Shown piece after piece: positions 1 through 8,003 of a stretch of 34,270 nucleotides of DNA. The DNA is taken from positions 1 to 34,270 of the forward strand of contig JAGFXW010000004.1 in NCBI GenBank assembly GCA_017861495.1. The letters are read 5' to 3'. The notes below the pieces were generated by a model. The model worked only from the letters and a program-made list of their open reading frames with translations. It did no database searches and was not told the DNA's origin. Position numbers and translations under genes: made by a program. This DNA is from Bacillota bacterium. GTDB taxonomy: Bacteria > Bacillota_C > Negativicutes > CTSoil-072. The stretch's first letter is position 1; each line of letters begins with the position of its first letter.

Positions 1-111
1 ACAACCGACCTTCTTCTCTAGATTAGGCCCATTACCAAGATTAGTTTATCATCTTTTTACTAACATTCAAACTGGTATAAAGATCGGGGTCATACTAGTT
101 TTGTTACATTC

Positions 112-208
112 CGTTTACTAAATTCAAACACCAACCAAACACCAAGTGCCAATTCATATAAAGCTAAATGTCCATATCATCGGCTTTCTTCGAGTATCGG
201 TATTTATG
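112..208. repeat. 97-bp direct repeat, copy A (candidate att site)
   Basis: This stretch aligns without gaps to 14979-15075, with 9 mismatches in 97 bases by eye. The longest identical run is 29 bases (119-147). Inside it CAAACACCAA occurs twice at an 11-bp spacing (125-134, 136-145), and a related CAAACACCAG follows at 344-353, resembling arm-type binding sites of tyrosine recombinases. It lies 220 bp beyond the 3' end of the integrase gene, a usual place for attP/attL. The att interpretation is inference; the repeat itself is directly visible. Confidence 0.6.
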
Positions 209-344
209 TCCTCGAACCGTACTGGTTTGCACCAACATCGTTTTATAAAGTTTGAAAAGTGCCGTTTCATGCGGGTTCGTGGGTTTTGATAGTGTGTATC
301 GTATAGTAGCGTAGAGTAACTCTTTGCCAATTAAAACACAAAAC

Positions 345-394
345 AAACACCAGCTTTTTCGGAATTCTGTACTAGTCCGAACTGGCTGGTGTTT
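345..394 (-). terminator. hairpin terminator beyond the integrase
   Basis: A perfect 10-bp inverted repeat (AAACACCAGC at 345-354, GCTGGTGTTT at 385-394) encloses a second short stem (TCGGA/TCCGA). On the minus strand it is followed by a T-rich run, so it would end transcription of the integrase. Its arm overlaps the CAAACACCAG motif, so an integrase-binding role is also possible. Confidence 0.5.
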
Positions 395-428
395 TCTGTG
401 TGTAAAGGCAATATTCTGTGTAAACCCT

Positions 429-1792
429 TCATTGCTCCATACCGGAAGCCAGTGCTTGGCTGATCGCCTCAGAAGCCTTGGCTTTTGTCGAGTGAAAGAT
501 GTGTTCATAAATGTTTTCGGTGGTTAAGGTATTCGAGTGGCCTAAATGCTCGGAAATAACCTTCACAGGGACTCCCATGTTAATGAGCAGGGAAGCATTG
601 GCGTGTCTGAGATCGTGGACGTGAAGGTCGGGAAAGCCGTTGGCGTTTACCAGTTTCTTAAACTCTGCATTCAAATATCCGCGATTCATGTATTCTCCAA
701 AGGCCCCAGTAAAAACCGCCCCGCGCTCAATCCACCGCTGGCCAACATCCTTTTTCGCTTCTCCTGCCACTTCTTTTGCACCTTCAGTATTTCAACCAAC
801 TGTGGCGGCATGGCGATCACACGGGCGCTGCTCTTCGTCTTGGGGGAAGTCAGCTTGTACTGCCCCTCGGAGCGATACAACGTATGTTTGACCGTCAAAA
901 TGGCATCGCCTAAGAATACATTCTCCCAGCGCAAGGCCATCAGTTCTCCTACGCGCATTCCGGTGTAGAGAAGCATGGCAATGGCTCTGCCTACTTGCGG
1001 GTTTGTCGGCTCGTCCAAAATAGTGAGAAGCTGTCTGCAGCCATCGGCATCCAGAAACAGCTTCTCTTTTTCATCCCTTTTGGGCGATGTTGCATTAGTC
1101 ACCGGATTCTTGAACATAATTTCCTTTTTGACCGCTGTGGAAAAAATGGGGGAAGTCGCTGTCCGCACCCGCATAATTGTTTGCGGGTCAAGTCCGCCGC
1201 CCTTCTTTTCAAGAACAAATGCATCCTTTATCTTTTTTCCTATTGCCGCCGCAATTTTCTCTGCAGTCTCCTTGGTGACCGCATTTCCTCGGATGGCTTC
1301 CTTTAAGGTAGGCAGAGTTACACCAGCCTTCCTTGAAGTGGGACGCCATGAGCCTTTCGGCAGATAGGCAGGGTCTTTCAAGCGATACGTTTCTCTGGTT
1401 CTGCCGCTTTTGAGCAGCAGATTGAACAGTTCATCAATCCTTGCTGTAGTTACGTCCTTAAGTTTCAGATGGCCGATGTAGGGCAGTACATATAAGTCAA
1501 TCAGTTTCCTGTTGCCGTACATGGTATTTTCCTTCAGCTTGTGTGGCGCTATCTGCTTGTAATACCACTCCACCAGTTCCACAAAGCGAATGTTCTCGTT
1601 CATATTGGCCATGCCTTGGCACTTCTTCTCAAATTCGTGGGCAAAGGCCACTGCCAGCTTTTCAGCCTTGCCGGGTGTTACGCCTTCCGGCGGCTTGAAG
1701 GTTGTGGTCTTTCTGATTTGGCGTCCTTTCAGATCATAGCCAAGGGAAACCATGATGCGAAAGGTATCGCCCCTTTTATTTACGCTCGGCAT
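429..1792 (-). pseudogene. tyrosine recombinase / phage-type integrase, frameshifted
   Basis: Site-specific recombinase that would integrate and excise the island. The first reading frame (1792 to 686) carries an N-terminal arm-binding segment, a SAM-like core-binding domain interrupted by a helix-rich insertion (around LKEAIRGNAVTKETAEK), and the first catalytic arginine in TGMRVGELMALRW. The second frame (to 429) carries HDLRH, LGHSN and the nucleophile tyrosine in TTENIYEH. The frames overlap between 686 and 770, and joining them near 715-735 needs one added base, giving about 454 aa. The frameshift separates the first arginine from the HxxR and tyrosine residues, so as read the enzyme is dead; a sequencing error is the alternative. 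The start ATG overlaps the end of the repressor gene, and GAAGG lies just upstream, so the two are probably co-transcribed. Confidence 0.88.
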
Positions 1793-2219
1793 CGTCCTTC
1801 ACATCCTTTTTCAAGCGAATGCTTACCGAGAAGCCGCTTTCTGGAAACAGCGTACCCTGCTCGTGGCATCTAACCATTTCCGCGCGGATAAGGCTCTCGA
1901 CAGCCGCTTTCCCAAATTCATCCAGCCTAAGGTAGGCGGTCACCGTTTCATTGAAGCTGTCTTCTGTTGCCCACACGCCGAGCTGATCAATGTCATCCTC
2001 CGTCATTTTCGGAGAAGAAGCATCGTTGGAGTAGCCTAAAATGTAGTCGATGCGCTTATCGAAGATCTCCGAAAGCTGATTTAAAGTTTCAAAGTTCGGT
2101 TCCCGCTTGCCTGTTTCCCACATGGCCACCGTCCCCTTGGATACACCCATCGTTTCGGCAAGCTGAACCTGTGTAATGCCTTTTTCAGTACGAATTTCTT
2201 TCAGTCTGTCAGCAAACAT
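1776..2219 (-). CDS. XRE (Cro/CI-type) repressor
   Basis: Helix-turn-helix repressor of about 147 aa. Residues 1-60 form a classical XRE domain (RLKEIRTEKGITQVQLAE, then VSKGTVAMWETGKREPN), followed by a dimerisation tail without a LexA-type peptidase motif. A longer GTG start at 2228 is open, but that GTG lies inside a good Shine-Dalgarno sequence (GAGGTG, 6 nt before ATG 2219), so ATG at 2219 is chosen. It overlaps the integrase start by 17 nt. It faces the + strand replication genes across a 180-bp spacer with divergent promoters, the layout of a lysogeny-type switch. It is likely to repress the + strand operon and itself through the inverted repeat at 2321-2363. Confidence 0.88.
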   Translation of the reverse strand: MFADRLKEIRTEKGITQVQLAETMGVSKGTVAMWETGKREPNFETLNQLSEIFDKRIDYILGYSNDASSPKMTEDDIDQLGVWATEDSFNETVTAYLRLDEFGKAAVESLIRAEMVRCHEQGTLFPESGFSVSIRLKKDVKDDAERK

Positions 2220-2239
2220 TTTTATCACCTCGTAGTTTT

Positions 2240-2268
2240 ATATTATCACCAACTGTTAACCAAATCAA
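2240..2268 (-). promoter_or_regulatory. sigma-A promoter of the repressor-integrase operon
   Basis: On the minus strand, -35 TTGATT (2268-2263) and -10 TAATAT (2245-2240) are separated by exactly 17 bp. It lies 21 bp before the repressor ATG. GTTAAC in the spacer may be a half-operator. Confidence 0.65.
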
Positions 2269-2320
2269 GTGTTTTATAACATTTTGTTAGATTGTTTTGT
2301 GTTGTATTGTTTTTTGAGAT

Positions 2321-2363
2321 AACTATATGTGAGATTAATCATTGAACTTTCTCACTATTAGTT
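2321..2363. promoter_or_regulatory. inverted-repeat operator of the divergent switch
   Basis: AACTATATGTGAG (2321-2333) and CTCACTATTAGTT (2351-2363) are inverted copies matching at 11 of 13 positions around a 17-bp centre. The centre contains the -35 box of the rightward promoter and the right arm lies in its spacer, so a bound repressor would block that promoter. Confidence 0.55.
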
Positions 2364-2370
2364 ATATAAT
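2342..2370 (+). promoter_or_regulatory. sigma-A promoter of the replication operon
   Basis: -35 TTGAAC (2342-2347), a 17-bp spacer and a consensus -10 TATAAT (2365-2370). It drives the HTH gene at 2404, probably the primase-helicase, and perhaps the genes as far as the capsid gene. Confidence 0.75.
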
Positions 2371-2403
2371 AATGTATAGAAACTCACGGAAGGAGAGAAT
2401 TTC

Positions 2404-2598
2404 ATGGAAAATAAAAAACCGACCATGCTGACGATCCGGGAAACAGCAAGAACTGGTATCCTCCCCGAACACGCACTAAGAATGCTCCTTAAAGCGGGAA
2501 AACTTCCCGTCATTTATGTAGGCAAAAAAGCCCTCATCAATTACGACAGACTGTGCGAGCAACTATCCGCCCTTGGCGCAAATGGCTTTGAAGGCTAA
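2404..2598 (+). CDS. excisionase-like HTH protein
   Basis: 64-aa basic protein with the short winged-helix pattern of excisionases and AlpA-like proteins: MLTIRETARTGILPEHALRMLL followed by KLPVIYVGKKALINYDRL. It is preceded by GGAGAG at good spacing and is the first gene after the rightward promoter. It lies 39 bp upstream of the primase-helicase. In small integrative elements such proteins steer the integrase towards excision or activate element genes; which role applies here cannot be read from sequence. Confidence 0.75.
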   Translation: MENKKPTMLTIRETARTGILPEHALRMLLKAGKLPVIYVGKKALINYDRLCEQLSALGANGFEG

Positions 2599-2637
2599 AT
2601 ATGGCAAACACATTCCGCAAAGAAAGGAGGGAAAGCG

Positions 2638-4943
2638 ATGTACGACAACCTGCCGCAAAGCCTAAAAGCCACAGGAAGTTTCTGCGGCTATAAGCTGGAA
2701 CAGCGCGAGGGCAAGCCGACTAAGGTGCCCTACGATATGCGTACCCAAAGCCGGGCGCAGTCCAACAACAAAAATACCTTCTGCGATTACGCCACTGCCA
2801 TTAAGCAATTAGGCAGCTATGACGGCCTTGGCGTGGGCGTGTTTGATGGTTTATCCGCCATTGATATCGACCATTGCGTCAAGGCGGACGGAACGCTGAC
2901 TCCGCTTGCCGCGGATGTAGTCGAAGCCATGGATAGCTATGCAGAGCTAAGTCCCTCCGGCAAAGGCGTACGCATCCTGTTTGCCGCCGAAGGCTTCGAT
3001 TACGATAAAGCCTTCTATTATATAAACAACCGGAAAATCGGCTTGGAAGTGTACGTCTGCGGCGCGACCAACAAGTTCCTGACCGTCACCGGAAACGTCC
3101 TGCGTGCTCGCGATATCGAAGAACGCAGCGAAGCGCTTAGGACAGTGCTGGACAAGTACATGAAGCGTCCGAAGCCTATAGGAACCGCAAAGCCGAATAT
3201 CGGAAAATCCTATCTCTCGGACACATCGGTGCTGGAGAAACTCGCACAGTCCAAACAGGCTGAGAAATTCAGCAAGCTGTGGAACGGAGACACTTCCGGC
3301 TATGACAGCCCAAGCGATGCGGATATGGCGCTGGCAGGCATCTTGGCCTTCTGGTGCGGCGGGGATGTCCAGCAAATGGACAGGCTGTTTCGGCAGTCTG
3401 GCTTGATGCGCGACAAATGGAATCGCCCGCTGTGCGGCTCTACCTACGGCGCATTCACCTTGGGTAACGCTGTGGCCCTGGCTGCGGAATTTTACAAACC
3501 CATCGCCGGACGCTCGGCATCCGAGGATTTTAACAATACCGTCCATGACTTGAAAAACCTGCGCCCAGAAAGCAATGACCGCTATGCCTGGACTGACATC
3601 GGCGCAAGTCGCCTGTTTGCCGACTGCTACCAGTCTGTGGCCCGTTATGTGCCGGAACGGAGAATCTGGTACTGCTATGGCGGCGGCATCTGGAAACCGG
3701 ATACGGGAAATCTCAAGGTGATGGAACTGTGCGAGGCTCTGGCTGACGCGCTCCTCATCTACGCTGTGAACATTCAAGACGAGCGCCAGCGCAATGCCTT
3801 CATCGACTACTGCCGCAAGTGGCAGCAGCGAAAATACCGTGAAGTGGTACTGAAGGACGCGCAGGGCGTTTACCCAATCGCTATGAGCGAGTTTGACCGC
3901 GATCCCTGCATCTTCAACTGCGCCAACGGAACGCTACACCTTGATACCATGGAATTTTCGCCCCATACCAGCGAAGATCGGCTGACAAAAATCAGCCCGG
4001 TCAAATATGACCCCGCCGCCCAATGCGAGCGCTTTGAAGGCTTTGTCAATAAGATCACAAGCGGCGATACGGCAAAGGCAAGGTTCCTGCAAAAGGCGCT
4101 CGGCTACGGTATCAGCGGCGATACGCGCTATGAGTGCCTGTTCGTTCTGTATGGCGCTACCACACGCAACGGCAAGGGTACGCTGTGTGAAAGTGTGCTA
4201 AGGGTACTCGGCAGTTATGGCTGCACCGAAAGACCGGAAACCATCAGCCTAAAGAACAACACAAACAGCGCCAATCCCTCCGAGGACATCGCCCGGCTCG
4301 AGGGAGTGCGCTTCGCCAATATCTCCGAACCCAGTCGGGGACTGGTGCTGAATGCCGCGCAGGTAAAAAGCATGACAGGCAACGACACTATCAACGCCCG
4401 TTTCCTGCATGAGAATTCCTTCACTTCGCGCCGCAGTTTAAGCTATATATCAATGCCAACTATCTGCCTGTGATCAACGACATGACGCTTTTCTCCAGCG
4501 GGCGTGTGATCATCATCCCCTTTGAGCGCCATTTTGCTGAATCCGAGCAAGACAAGACGCTCAAGCGTGAATTTGCCAAGGCAAAGAACCAGAGCGCCAT
4601 CCTCAACTGGCTGGTCAATGGCTACCGTCTTCTTGCCGAAGAAGGCTTTATGCAGCCAGATTCGGTCAAAGCCGCTACCGATGCTTACCGCCATGACAGC
4701 GATAAGATCGCCTTGTTTATTGAAGATGCCTTGGAGAAAGACCCGAACGGCGAAGAACGTACTTCCTCCGTCTATTTACGGTACCAGCGCTGGTGCGCGG
4801 AAAACGGCCACTACACCGAAAACATCAAGAATTTCAAACAAGCGCTCATGTCCATCGCCACCGTCACCCGCCGAAGACCACGCGAGGGCGGCAGCGAAAC
4901 CACGCTTTTAATTGGCTATAAGCTGCACAGCGAATTTCTCTAA
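2638..4943 (+). pseudogene. PrimPol-SF3 (D5-type) primase-helicase, 1-nt deletion
   Basis: Replication protein of phage satellites and plasmids, combining primer synthesis with an SF3/D5 AAA+ helicase. The N-terminal PrimPol part has the acidic pair in LSAIDIDHC (about residue 77) and ELSPSGKGVRIL. A D5_N-like segment (NCANGTLHLDT) precedes the Walker A GATTRNGKGT (about residues 505-514), and a Walker B-like region follows (EDIARLEGVRFANISEPSRG). After ARFLHENSFT the frame breaks at about 4425: restoring one T gives the expected F-A-P-Q-F-K-L-Y-I-N-A-N-Y-L-P, which continues into the second frame (INDMTLFSSGRVIIIPFERHF) to 4943. The full protein would be about 768 aa. The start ATG follows AAGGAGG. 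It is homologous to the primase at 18344-20609 (both have LWNGD and RLFR.SGLMRDKW). The break removes the end of the helicase and the C-terminal winged-helix part, unless it is a sequencing error. Confidence 0.9.
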
Positions 4944-4951
4944 AACACACC

Positions 4952-5041
4952 TTGTCGCAGGTTGTCGCAGCAAAAACAGGTTGTTTCAAAAATCGCTTCT
5001 CGTAAGGGATGACCTGTTTTACTTGCGACAACCTGCGACAG
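4952..5041. other. candidate replication origin: inverted iteron hairpin
   Basis: Two direct copies of TTGTCGCAG (4952-4960, 4962-4970) are mirrored by TTGCGACAA and CTGCGACAG (5023-5041), forming a perfect 17-bp outer stem (4953-4969 with 5024-5040). An inner stem AAAACAGGT/ACCTGTTTT follows after a 2-3 bp internal loop. The centre is about 30 nt. It starts 8 nt after the primase-helicase stop. Paired inverted iterons beside a D5/Rep helicase are the known design of P4- and SaPI-type origins. A terminator or attenuator is the alternative, but no T-run follows. Confidence 0.5.
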
Positions 5042-5145
5042 AAGCCTAAAGGCCTTGATTTTAGCGGGTTTTGGGGACTACGCCACAGTGCGGCTTTATG
5101 ATAAAAAACCATGTGATATTCAGAAAAAACGAGGAGGTGAGCAAA

Positions 5146-5373
5146 ATGCAAATCAGCCAAGGGCAGGAAAGATACCTATGGATTGGACTGGACTTGGAAA
5201 ACTTTGAAGTAGTCCGAGTCCTGCCGCAAAACGTAAAAGAAGCCGCGATCATTATGCGCTGCAAGCATCCCGAATGGGGGAAACTTTGGTGCATCGAGCA
5301 TCGCGGCTCCGGGCAATATTTCGACACCTACGCGCAGATGCTGGACTACTGCGCCGCCCGTCAATGGGCTTAA
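5146..5373 (+). CDS. hypothetical 75-aa protein
   Basis: Small protein I do not recognise (begins MQISQGQERYLW). ATG 5146 follows a near-perfect Shine-Dalgarno sequence, GAGGAGGTGAG, which decides this start over an upstream in-frame ATG at 5071 that would run into the iteron region. It ends 30 bp before the capsid gene, so the two are probably co-transcribed. Composition is mixed, without membrane segments or clear motifs beyond one CxxxxxxxGSG-like patch (WCIEHRGSGQYF). Genes of this size beside capsid genes in satellites are often assembly modifiers, but nothing here proves that. Confidence 0.65.
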   Translation: MQISQGQERYLWIGLDLENFEVVRVLPQNVKEAAIIMRCKHPEWGKLWCIEHRGSGQYFDTYAQMLDYCAARQWA

Positions 5374-5403
5374 TCAAAAACAATATGTCAGGAGGAAAAC
5401 AAT

Positions 5404-6306
5404 ATGACAAACTACACCTGTGAACACAATTTCTGGAACATGATGCGAGGCAAAAGTGCAGACCTTCCCGTCTTGTCGAGCAAAACCAATGATTCCGGCG
5501 ATTATCTGACGCCTGAGGAATTCAAAGCCAAGTTCGATAAAGCGCTGGCCAAAGACAATGTATTCCGCAAACTAGCCACTGTGGTCAGCACCACTTCGCC
5601 GGAAGGCACCATCCAAGCGGTCACGTCCACCGGAACAGCAGACTGGGTTGGCGAGGGCGCGGTCATTCCGGAAAGTTCCGACACCATTCTGCCGTTCCCG
5701 GTCTACTCCTACAAGCTGGCCAGCCTTGTTCGGCTGAAAACTTCCTTTGTAAGCGATAACGCTTTTGACCTTGAAAACTATCTTGTGACTTCCTTTGCCA
5801 GACGTTTCGGCAGAGCCGAGGAAGCGGCCTTTTTAAACGGCACTGGTACCAATCAGCCGACAGGGCTTTTAAGCGCCAGTGGCGCGGACGTGGGCGTTAC
5901 AGCTGCAAGCGCGACTGCCATTGCCTATGACGAACTGACCAAACTCTACTTCTCGCTGAAAGCCGAGCACGGCGCGAGCGCCGTATTTTTAATGCATGAC
6001 GATACCGCCATGGCCCTTCGTTCGCTAAAAGACGGCGCGGGCAATCCACTCTGGAACGCCGAACGCGAAACCATCTTCGGCAAGCCTGTGGTCACATCGC
6101 TTGCCATGCCCGCCCCAGCAACAGGAAAAAAGGCCATCGCCTTCGGTGACCTTTCCTACTACTGGGTGATTGAGCGCCAAGCGCTGGTCATCAAGCGGTT
6201 GAGCGAACTGTACAGCGCACAGGGGCAGATTGGCTTCACAGCCTTTGAGCGTCTGGACGGCAAGCTGATTCTGCCAGAAGCGGTCAAGGTGTTACAGATG
6301 GCTTAG
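5404..6306 (+). CDS. HK97-fold phage major capsid protein
   Basis: 300-aa capsid subunit. The order is typical of HK97-type mature capsid proteins: an N-arm with SGDYLTPEEFKAKF, the E-loop/P-domain region (GTADWVGEGAVIPES, FPVYSYKLASLVRLKTSFV), the spine helix region ending ARRFGRAEEAAFLNGTGTNQPTGLL, then the A-domain (HDDTAMALRSLKD, GNPLWNAERETIFGKPVV) and the C-terminal strand (AFERLDGKLILPEAVKVL). The usual ~100-residue N-terminal scaffolding (delta) domain is missing and no prohead protease, portal or terminase gene is nearby. The ribosome site AGGAGG lies 8 nt upstream. A strong terminator follows at 6319-6357. It may form a satellite-specific capsid with helper-phage proteins or interfere with helper assembly; both are inference. 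Confidence 0.88.
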   Translation: MTNYTCEHNFWNMMRGKSADLPVLSSKTNDSGDYLTPEEFKAKFDKALAKDNVFRKLATVVSTTSPEGTIQAVTSTGTADWVGEGAVIPESSDTILPFPVYSYKLASLVRLKTSFVSDNAFDLENYLVTSFARRFGRAEEAAFLNGTGTNQPTGLLSASGADVGVTAASATAIAYDELTKLYFSLKAEHGASAVFLMHDDTAMALRSLKDGAGNPLWNAERETIFGKPVVTSLAMPAPATGKKAIAFGDLSYYWVIERQALVIKRLSELYSAQGQIGFTAFERLDGKLILPEAVKVLQMA

Positions 6307-6318
6307 AACAGTGAAAAG

Positions 6319-6357
6319 CAGGAGACGGTGCCAAAAACACTGCCTCCTGTTTTTTTA
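6319..6357. terminator. bidirectional terminator between capsid gene and convergent gene
   Basis: Stem CAGGAG(A)CGGTG / CACTG(C)CTCCTG with loop CCAAAAA, followed on the + strand by eight T residues. It ends 13-50 bp after the capsid stop and directly overlaps the stop codon of the convergent gene at 6355, so it can serve both. Confidence 0.75.
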
Positions 6358-7014
6358 TTTCTTCCGGCGGAATGCGCCATCGCCAGCAAGGCTGCGGAGC
6401 AATATTTTCCGCGCTGTTTTGTATTCGTCCCCGATAAAGCCAAGCCGGAGGAGAAAACAGCGGAAGGCGTATTTATCGTTGTCCGTTTCCACCGTTTGGG
6501 CATTCACCCATTTCAGCGCTCTTGCCATGCCGCACAGCTTGTCAACGAACTGGGTATAGGTGTTAATCTCATCCGGTTCTGTGGTCTTGGGGAACCAAGG
6601 GAAGCTGACCGTATCGCCACTGATCACTGGCATCTGGGCATCCACACCGAAGGCTCTGCCGAAAAGAGCGCCCTTGCTCTGGGCCAAGCGGCTTAAGTTG
6701 TCCAGTGCCTTGTCGGTAAAGCTGTCCTTGGGCATCAAAACCACAAAGCCACTATGCGCTTGGTCGGCACTTTCCTCCGCTTCGCCAACAAAACCTTGCT
6801 CGGCCAGATAGACCAGCATCCGATTGACCGTTTCACTGTCAACCTCACTGCCGATGTGGAGCGTTCCCTGCCTGTCGAGAAGGCACCCGCCGATTTGATA
6901 GGCGTAGCTTGGGACGCCTTGGTAGCAAGCCACTGTGTTTAACACTTCGCTGACCGTTTGCGCTAATTTTTGGCGCTCTTTTCCTTTGACGTTGTAGGGA
7001 ATCTTCATTTTCAT
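6355..7014 (-). CDS. 'virulence-related' family protein of mobile elements
   Basis: About 219 aa, starting MKMKIPYNVKGKERQKLAQ. I recognise the family only by its usual automatic label ('virulence protein/virulence-related protein') in Firmicutes phages and integrative elements; its biochemical role is unknown. Visible features are a KGKERQKLAQTVSEVL opening, a central YAYQIGGCLLDRQGTLHIG segment and a basic C-terminus (LAGDGAFRRKK). The frame is open back to a TTG at 7077, but ATG 7014 fits the family start and leaves space for a weak upstream promoter (TTGCTA at 7077-7072, GATATA at 7054-7049). It is convergent with the capsid gene. Confidence 0.6.
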   Translation of the reverse strand: MKMKIPYNVKGKERQKLAQTVSEVLNTVACYQGVPSYAYQIGGCLLDRQGTLHIGSEVDSETVNRMLVYLAEQGFVGEAEESADQAHSGFVVLMPKDSFTDKALDNLSRLAQSKGALFGRAFGVDAQMPVISGDTVSFPWFPKTTEPDEINTYTQFVDKLCGMARALKWVNAQTVETDNDKYAFRCFLLRLGFIGDEYKTARKILLRSLAGDGAFRRKK

Positions 7015-7077
7015 ACGTAGCACCCGCCCTTCTGCTTTGGTTACTACATATATCACTCTAAGTGGCACATATAGCAA

Positions 7078-7805
7078 GGAGATTACTACAGATAGTTTGA
7101 AAAAGGGAGGGGCGGGTTGATTCTCTGCCGCTTTTCGGCAGGAGAGCGCGTCCGGCCTTTCGCGTCAATTTTTCAAAAATCAAAAATCAAAATCAAGGTT
7201 AAATATGTAGTAGTTTTGCATAAAAATGCGGTTAAAACCATCAGTTTTACAAGTTTTTTCTATATCTTTTTCTGCGCCATACGGTACTTTTTAGCGAAAT
7301 TAAAACCTCCGAGCCACTAAAAATACTGGCTTTCGGGGGTAAACGGGGTATCCCCCCTGCGTAATTCTGCGATTTTTCGCGTGAAGGGGGGCGGCGGTCT
7401 TGGAGGTAAAGGCTGTAGAGATTGATAGGCCCCTACCGGGTAGCGCCGGTACACCTTTAATGTTGAGAATGAACCTGTTCAAAAATAAGCACACCTTCCA
7501 CGTGTCATTTGATAGACAGACGATACTGTTTCGCGGAAAAGTTTAATGCTTTTACCTGGGTCTAAGAATAATTTATCGAACCGCCAACTAATTGATTAAC
7601 CCTTTATGTTTATAACCCAACTTTTGCAAGCTAAAAATCGCTTTAAAATCGCGTAATTACAGTACTGATTGGCAATAAAAAATTAATGTTGACAATGGAA
7701 AAACACCCCCATGTCTGGTAAAGTTAATTTGCAAAACACTACCATACAGAAGAGGTGTCTTCCAACGAATTTTAAAAAACACCGGAAAAAATTAATTCCT
7801 TGGTA
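7078..7805. other. noncoding spacer with GC-rich palindromic block
   Basis: About 730 bp without a convincing gene, ending at the left target repeat of the insertion sequence. It starts AT-rich, with short CAAAAAT direct repeats near 7170-7195. From about 7340 it holds a run of palindromes: GGGGTATCCCC, a C6 tract facing a G6 tract (7352-7357 and 7385-7391), and GCGATTTTTCGC between them. Positions 7351-7383 match 17081-17113 of the second island at 24 of 33 bases without gaps. Such a block is the kind of sequence used as a transfer origin, packaging site or structured RNA; I cannot tell which. Confidence 0.45.
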
Positions 7806-7818
7806 TGACCGTCTTTCT
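7806..7818. repeat. left target-site duplication of the IS30-family element
   Basis: TGACCGTCTTTCT here and at 9572-9584 are identical; the match runs three more bases (CCT) into the element end on this side and into the flank on the other side, so the duplication is 13-16 bp. Confidence 0.7.
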
Positions 7819-7913
7819 CCTGAATTGAAAAATGAAAAGCAACCCTTTAGGGTAAGAACTGAGTCCTTGTAGTTGGCTAAATTCATAGAATCAAACGGTT
7901 GCGTCTTGTCTTA

Positions 7914-7942
7914 CAAAAGATTGATGTTGAGCCAATCTTTTG
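7914..7942 (+). promoter_or_regulatory. 10-bp perfect hairpin ahead of the transposase gene
   Basis: CAAAAGATTG (7914-7923) and CAATCTTTTG (7933-7942) pair perfectly around a 9-nt loop, 61 nt before the transposase ATG. Insertion sequences often carry such a structure to block translation or transcription entering from outside. Confidence 0.5.
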
Positions 7943-8003
7943 TTTACAGGCCATTTCTCGCCATATATCCTTAATAGGTTGGCGGCGGAATGGAGAGATA
8001 ATC

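Noticed and set aside
1..111. Possible tRNA or coding sequence at the left edge
   Set aside because: No cloverleaf or T-loop motif can be formed, and no frame of useful length has support. I see nothing identifiable here.
2947..3777. 276-codon minus-strand frame inside the first primase-helicase
   Set aside because: The + strand has PrimPol and SF3 motifs; the minus frame has no recognisable domain or ribosome site and mirrors GC-rich codons.
4411..4475. Programmed frameshift in the first primase-helicase
   Set aside because: There is no slippery heptamer at the site, and restoring one T rebuilds a conserved segment exactly, so a simple deletion or read error is more likely.
7711..7872. 53-codon + strand frame (MSGKVNLQNTTIQKRCLPTN...) crossing the left IS boundary
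   Set aside because: It has no ribosome-binding site. Removing the IS leaves only a 41-codon frame, and no family is recognised. The frame into the IS is probably chance.
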